Part shown: positions 61,253 through 64,000 of the stretch, piece after piece
How positions within the stretch are numbered: position 1 is the first letter of the stretch
Layout of the letters: each line of letters begins with the position of its first letter
NCBI RefSeq assembly: GCF_041321155.1
Contig: NZ_JBGGWB010000002.1
Span: 124,001 to 188,000, forward strand
Direction of reading: 5' to 3'
Length of the DNA stretch: 64,000 nucleotides
Source of the DNA: Sphingomonas sp. IW22
GTDB taxonomy: Bacteria; Pseudomonadota; Alphaproteobacteria; Sphingomonadales; Sphingomonadaceae
The notes under the pieces: generated by a model
Told to the model about the DNA's origin: nothing
Database searches by the model: none
What the model saw: the letters and a program-made list of their open reading frames with translations, nothing else
Made by a program: the position numbers and the translations under genes

Positions 61253-62404
61253 TCAGCCGCGCGGCGTCAGCTTGAGCAGGCGGCCGCCGGCTCCGTCCTC
61301 GATCACCCACAGCGCGCCGTCCGGCCCCTGTTCGACGTCGCGGATACGCTTGCCCATCGACCACTGGTCGCCCTTGGCCGCATTGGTGCCGTTCACGTCG
61401 ACGCGAAGCAGCGACTGGCTGGAAAGTCCGCCGATGAACAGGTCGCCCTGCCACTGCGGGAACATCTTGCCTGAATAGACGATCAGCCCGCCCGGTGAGA
61501 TGCTGGGGTTCCACGTCACCTTGTACTGTTCGAATTCCGGCCGGGTTGCATGGTCGGGAATAGGACGACCGTCATAATGATCGCCGTCGGACACGATGGG
61601 ATAGCCGTAATTGCGGCCGGGCAGGATCAGATTGACCTCGTCACCGCCCTTTGGCCCCATTTCCTGCTGCCACAGATTGCCCGCCGAATCGAATGCGATG
61701 CCAAGCAGGTTGCGATGGCCATAGGACCAGACCGCCGGATGGAAACCGCGCGCCGTCAGGCCGGGGTCGCCCGCAGGCTTACCGTCCAGCGTCAGGCGCA
61801 GCACCTTGCCCAAGGTCGCCTTTGGATCTTGCGCCGGGTCGAATTTCTGCCGCTCACCATTGGTGAAGAACAGGTGCTTGCCATCCGGGGCAAAGGCGAT
61901 CCGGCCCGAATAATGGCCGCCACCCGACACGAACGGCGTTGCGCGGAACAATTCGGTCACGCCGTCGAGTCGCGGCGAGTCGCCATCGACGAGCCGTGCA
62001 CGCCAAAGCACCACGCCCTTGCCGCCATCGCCAGCGACCGAGCCGGAGAAATAGACCATGCGGCTTTGCGCGAAATCGGGGGCGGGGACCACATCCATCA
62101 GGGCGCCTTGCCCGGCGCTGTCGACCTCGGGCACACCCGCCAACGGCGTCTTGGTACGGCCGTCGGCGCTGATCAGCAGCATCTGGCCCGCCTTTTGCGT
62201 CACCAGCAACTGACCGTCTGGCAGGAAATTCATGGCCCATGGCGAATCAAGCGTGGCAACGGGGGTCGCGGTAAAGGGAAGGGCGTCGTCGGTCGATGCC
62301 GCAGCCTGTTCGGACGTCGGAGCCGGCACGGGTGCTTCGGAAGCCCCGCCGCTACAGGCGATCAGCGCAGTGGATGAAAGGGCGAGCAACATGGCAGCGC
62401 GCAT
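61253..62404 (-). CDS. PQQ-dependent aldose sugar dehydrogenase-like lipoprotein
   Basis: A 383-residue periplasmic protein of the soluble glucose dehydrogenase (Asd/YliI) family. The N-terminus MRAAMLLALSSTALIACSG has a lipobox with Cys17. A six-bladed propeller follows: LDSPWAMNFLPDGQLLVTQK, GGGHYSGRIAFAPDGKHLFFTNG, VWSYGHRNLLGIAFDSAGNLWQQEMGPKGGDEVN and PSISPGGLIVYSG. It oxidises aldoses to lactones with PQQ. It converges with the thioesterase pair and is divergent from rimP. Confidence 0.88.
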   Translation of the reverse strand: MRAAMLLALSSTALIACSGGASEAPVPAPTSEQAAASTDDALPFTATPVATLDSPWAMNFLPDGQLLVTQKAGQMLLISADGRTKTPLAGVPEVDSAGQGALMDVVPAPDFAQSRMVYFSGSVAGDGGKGVVLWRARLVDGDSPRLDGVTELFRATPFVSGGGHYSGRIAFAPDGKHLFFTNGERQKFDPAQDPKATLGKVLRLTLDGKPAGDPGLTARGFHPAVWSYGHRNLLGIAFDSAGNLWQQEMGPKGGDEVNLILPGRNYGYPIVSDGDHYDGRPIPDHATRPEFEQYKVTWNPSISPGGLIVYSGKMFPQWQGDLFIGGLSSQSLLRVDVNGTNAAKGDQWSMGKRIRDVEQGPDGALWVIEDGAGGRLLKLTPRG

Positions 62405-62595
62405 CGTGGGTTACTCCTGACGGGAATGTCACGCGGGCAACCTGTAACCAACTGCACGGTTCCGCCAAGACTTGTGCCGATGGACCAAGGCGCGTATATG
62501 GGCGCTTGTTCTCGACATCGGTGACTTTGGCGAGGTCGGGGCCGACAGGCTCCGGCGCCGGAGCCGCTTGCATCGAATCACCTGCCGGAGACCGT

Positions 62596-63135
62596 GTGAC
62601 CGATATTGCCCGCCTGACCGCCCTGATCGAACCCGAAGCGACCGCGCTTGGGCTGTCGCTGGTGCGTGTCAAGTTTTTCGGCGGCAAGTCGGACCCCACG
62701 CTGCAGATCATGGCCGAACGGCCCGATACCCGTCAGCTGACGATCGACGACTGCGCCGAATTGTCGCGTCGCGTGTCGGACCGGTTCGACGCGCTGGAGG
62801 CCGAGGGCGCCGACCCGATCGAGGATGCCTATCGCCTTGAAGTGTCGTCGCCCGGCATCGACCGCCCGCTGACGCGGTTGGCCGATTTTGCCGACTGGCA
62901 GGGGCATGAAGCGCGTATCACGCTGGCCGAGCCGGTTGAGGGGCGAAAGCAGTTGACCGGCGACCTGATGGGCGTTGAGGGCGATCGCGTGACGATCGAT
63001 GTGCGCAAGCACAAGCCGATGACAGTCGAATTCGCGCAGATTGCGGATGCAAAGCTGCTGCTCACCGATCGCCTGATCGCCGCGACCCAGCCGATTTCGG
63101 CCGAGGGCGCGGACAAGATTTTGATGGAAGGGTAA
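62596..63135 (+). CDS. rimP: Ribosome maturation factor RimP
   Basis: A 179-residue 30S assembly factor. GKSDPTLQIMAERPDTRQLTIDDCAELSRRVS and YRLEVSSPGIDRPLTRLADFADWQGHEA are diagnostic. GTG at 62596 follows GGAG; the longer frame overlaps intergenic DNA. It starts the conserved rimP-nusA(-infB) transcription unit; nusA follows after nine bases. Confidence 0.93.
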   Translation: MTDIARLTALIEPEATALGLSLVRVKFFGGKSDPTLQIMAERPDTRQLTIDDCAELSRRVSDRFDALEAEGADPIEDAYRLEVSSPGIDRPLTRLADFADWQGHEARITLAEPVEGRKQLTGDLMGVEGDRVTIDVRKHKPMTVEFAQIADAKLLLTDRLIAATQPISAEGADKILMEG

Positions 63136-63144
63136 CGAACGACG

Positions 63145-64000
63145 ATGGCCACCGCCATTTCCGCCAACAAGGCCGAGCTGATCGCGATCGCCGATTCGGT
63201 CGCCAAGGAAAAGCTGATCGACCGCGCCATCGTCATTGAGGCGATGGAAGAGGCGATCCAGCGCGCCGCCAAGAACCGCTATGGCGCCGAAATGGATATC
63301 CGCGCCAAGCTGGACGGCAGCTCGGGCGACCTTCGCCTGTGGCGCGTGGTCGAAGTGGTGGAGCAGGTCGACGACCTGTACAAGCAGGTCGACCTCAAGG
63401 GCGCGCAGAAGCTGAAGAAGGACGCGCAGATCGGCGACTTCCTGGTCGATCCGCTGCCCCCGATCGAATTCGGCCGCATCCAGGCGCAGGCGTCGAAGCA
63501 GATCATCTTCCAGAAGGTCCGCGACGCCGAGCGTGAGCGCCAGCACGAAGAGTTCAAGGATCGCGTGGGTGAGATCATCACCGGCGTCGTCAAGCGTGTC
63601 GAATTCGGCCATGTCGTCGTCGACCTTGGCCGGGCGGAAGGCGTGATCCGCCGCGACGCGCAGATCCCGCGCGAAGTGGTCCGCGTGGGCGACCGCGTCC
63701 GCAGCCTGATCCTGAACGTCCGTCGTGAAAATCGCGGGCCGCAGATTTTCCTGAGCCGCGCGCATCCAGACTTCATGAAGAAGCTGTTCGCGCAGGAAGT
63801 GCCCGAAATCTACGACGGCATCATCGAAATCAAGGCCGCCGCCCGCGATCCGGGTTCGCGCGCAAAGATCGGTGTCATCAGCCGCGACAGCTCGATCGAC
63901 CCGGTCGGCGCGTGCGTCGGCATGAAGGGCAGCCGCGTTCAGGCCGTCGTGCAGGAAATGCAGGGCGAGAAGATCGACATTATCCCTTGGTCGCCCGACA
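63145..64000 (+). CDS. nusA: Transcription factor NusA, N-terminal part (cut by window edge)
   Basis: The first 285 residues of the transcription elongation/termination/antitermination factor, running off the right edge. It starts MATAISANKAELIAIADSVA; the N-terminal RNA polymerase-binding domain reads to about residue 135. The S1 domain contains EIITGVVKRVEFGHVVVDLG, and the first KH domain starts with SRDSSIDPVGACVGMKGSRVQAV. Translation from ATG at 63145, nine bases after rimP. It was not obvious as a closed frame because its stop lies outside the window. Confidence 0.95.
   Translation, partial: MATAISANKAELIAIADSVAKEKLIDRAIVIEAMEEAIQRAAKNRYGAEMDIRAKLDGSSGDLRLWRVVEVVEQVDDLYKQVDLKGAQKLKKDAQIGDFLVDPLPPIEFGRIQAQASKQIIFQKVRDAERERQHEEFKDRVGEIITGVVKRVEFGHVVVDLGRAEGVIRRDAQIPREVVRVGDRVRSLILNVRRENRGPQIFLSRAHPDFMKKLFAQEVPEIYDGIIEIKAAARDPGSRAKIGVISRDSSIDPVGACVGMKGSRVQAVVQEMQGEKIDIIPWSPD

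Noticed and set aside
62578..63765. 395-codon minus-strand frame across rimP and nusA
   Set aside because: It covers two conserved genes on the other strand and shows no family motif.

Overview
The window is GC-rich and densely coded. It looks like chromosome from a sphingomonad (Alphaproteobacteria, Sphingomonadaceae). The signs are rimP followed directly by nusA at the right edge, a Sphingomonas-type PafA-like alkaline phosphatase, a large Oar-like TonB-dependent receptor, a short alphaproteobacterial ECF sigma cassette and a zinc-ligand-free L36. Both edges cut genes: a POT-family peptide transporter at the left and nusA at the right.

Layout. 1-13.5 kb is mostly housekeeping: nitroreductase, GntR regulator, acyl-CoA dehydrogenase, TsaC, dicarboxylate symporter, glmM, DUF1244 protein, pyruvate kinase, alkaline phosphatase, HAD phosphatase, rpmJ, a lipoprotein, an M14 carboxypeptidase and a GNAT enzyme. 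tRNA-Arg(CCG) lies at 13.7 kb. Just past it is a decayed transposase tail, and from there to about 30.2 kb the content is accessory. It includes a two-domain KaiC-like ATPase with a stand-alone receiver, and a copper block. The copper block has a CnrYXH-like sigma cassette, copA-copB-PepSY, divergent copC-copD, and a glutaredoxin-MauE fusion under a MerR-type promoter facing a CueR-like regulator. A hybrid histidine kinase, a cytochrome c/toroid protein, PaiB, a truncated ArgO and ArgP follow.

30.2-38.3 kb is a sulfide/energy block: a bd-type (CIO-like) quinol oxidase with a DUF2474 mini-subunit. It sits directly downstream of, and in line with, a tight sulfur operon (persulfide dioxygenase-like MBL, two half YeeE transporters, a DUF442-SQR fusion, TauE). 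Divergent from this are a Prx6-type peroxiredoxin and an ArsR regulator that has no cysteine at all. 38.3-49.8 kb holds a collapsed autotransporter gene, a long perfect palindrome, a sulfotransferase/membrane-protein pair divergent from a CadC-like TPR regulator, a PhoD phosphatase with a TonB-dependent receptor, and a TPR/2OG-oxygenase-like protein. 49.9-64 kb returns to core genes: DEAD helicase, YaiI, a 59-residue helical protein, BaiN-type flavoprotein, a membrane-anchored serine protease, priA, a diguanylate cyclase, transaldolase, enoyl-CoA hydratase, two thioesterases, a PQQ-type sugar dehydrogenase, rimP and nusA.

The parts most worth following up are the copper block (sigma cassette, shared CPPEHAAMGHC motifs in CopA and CopB, redox fusion), the sulfide operon running into the bd oxidase with its cysteine-less regulator, the KaiC-like unit that keeps one phosphosite-equivalent serine, and the cytochrome c/toroid fusion. 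All calls come from reading the sequence and recalling families; no database search was run.
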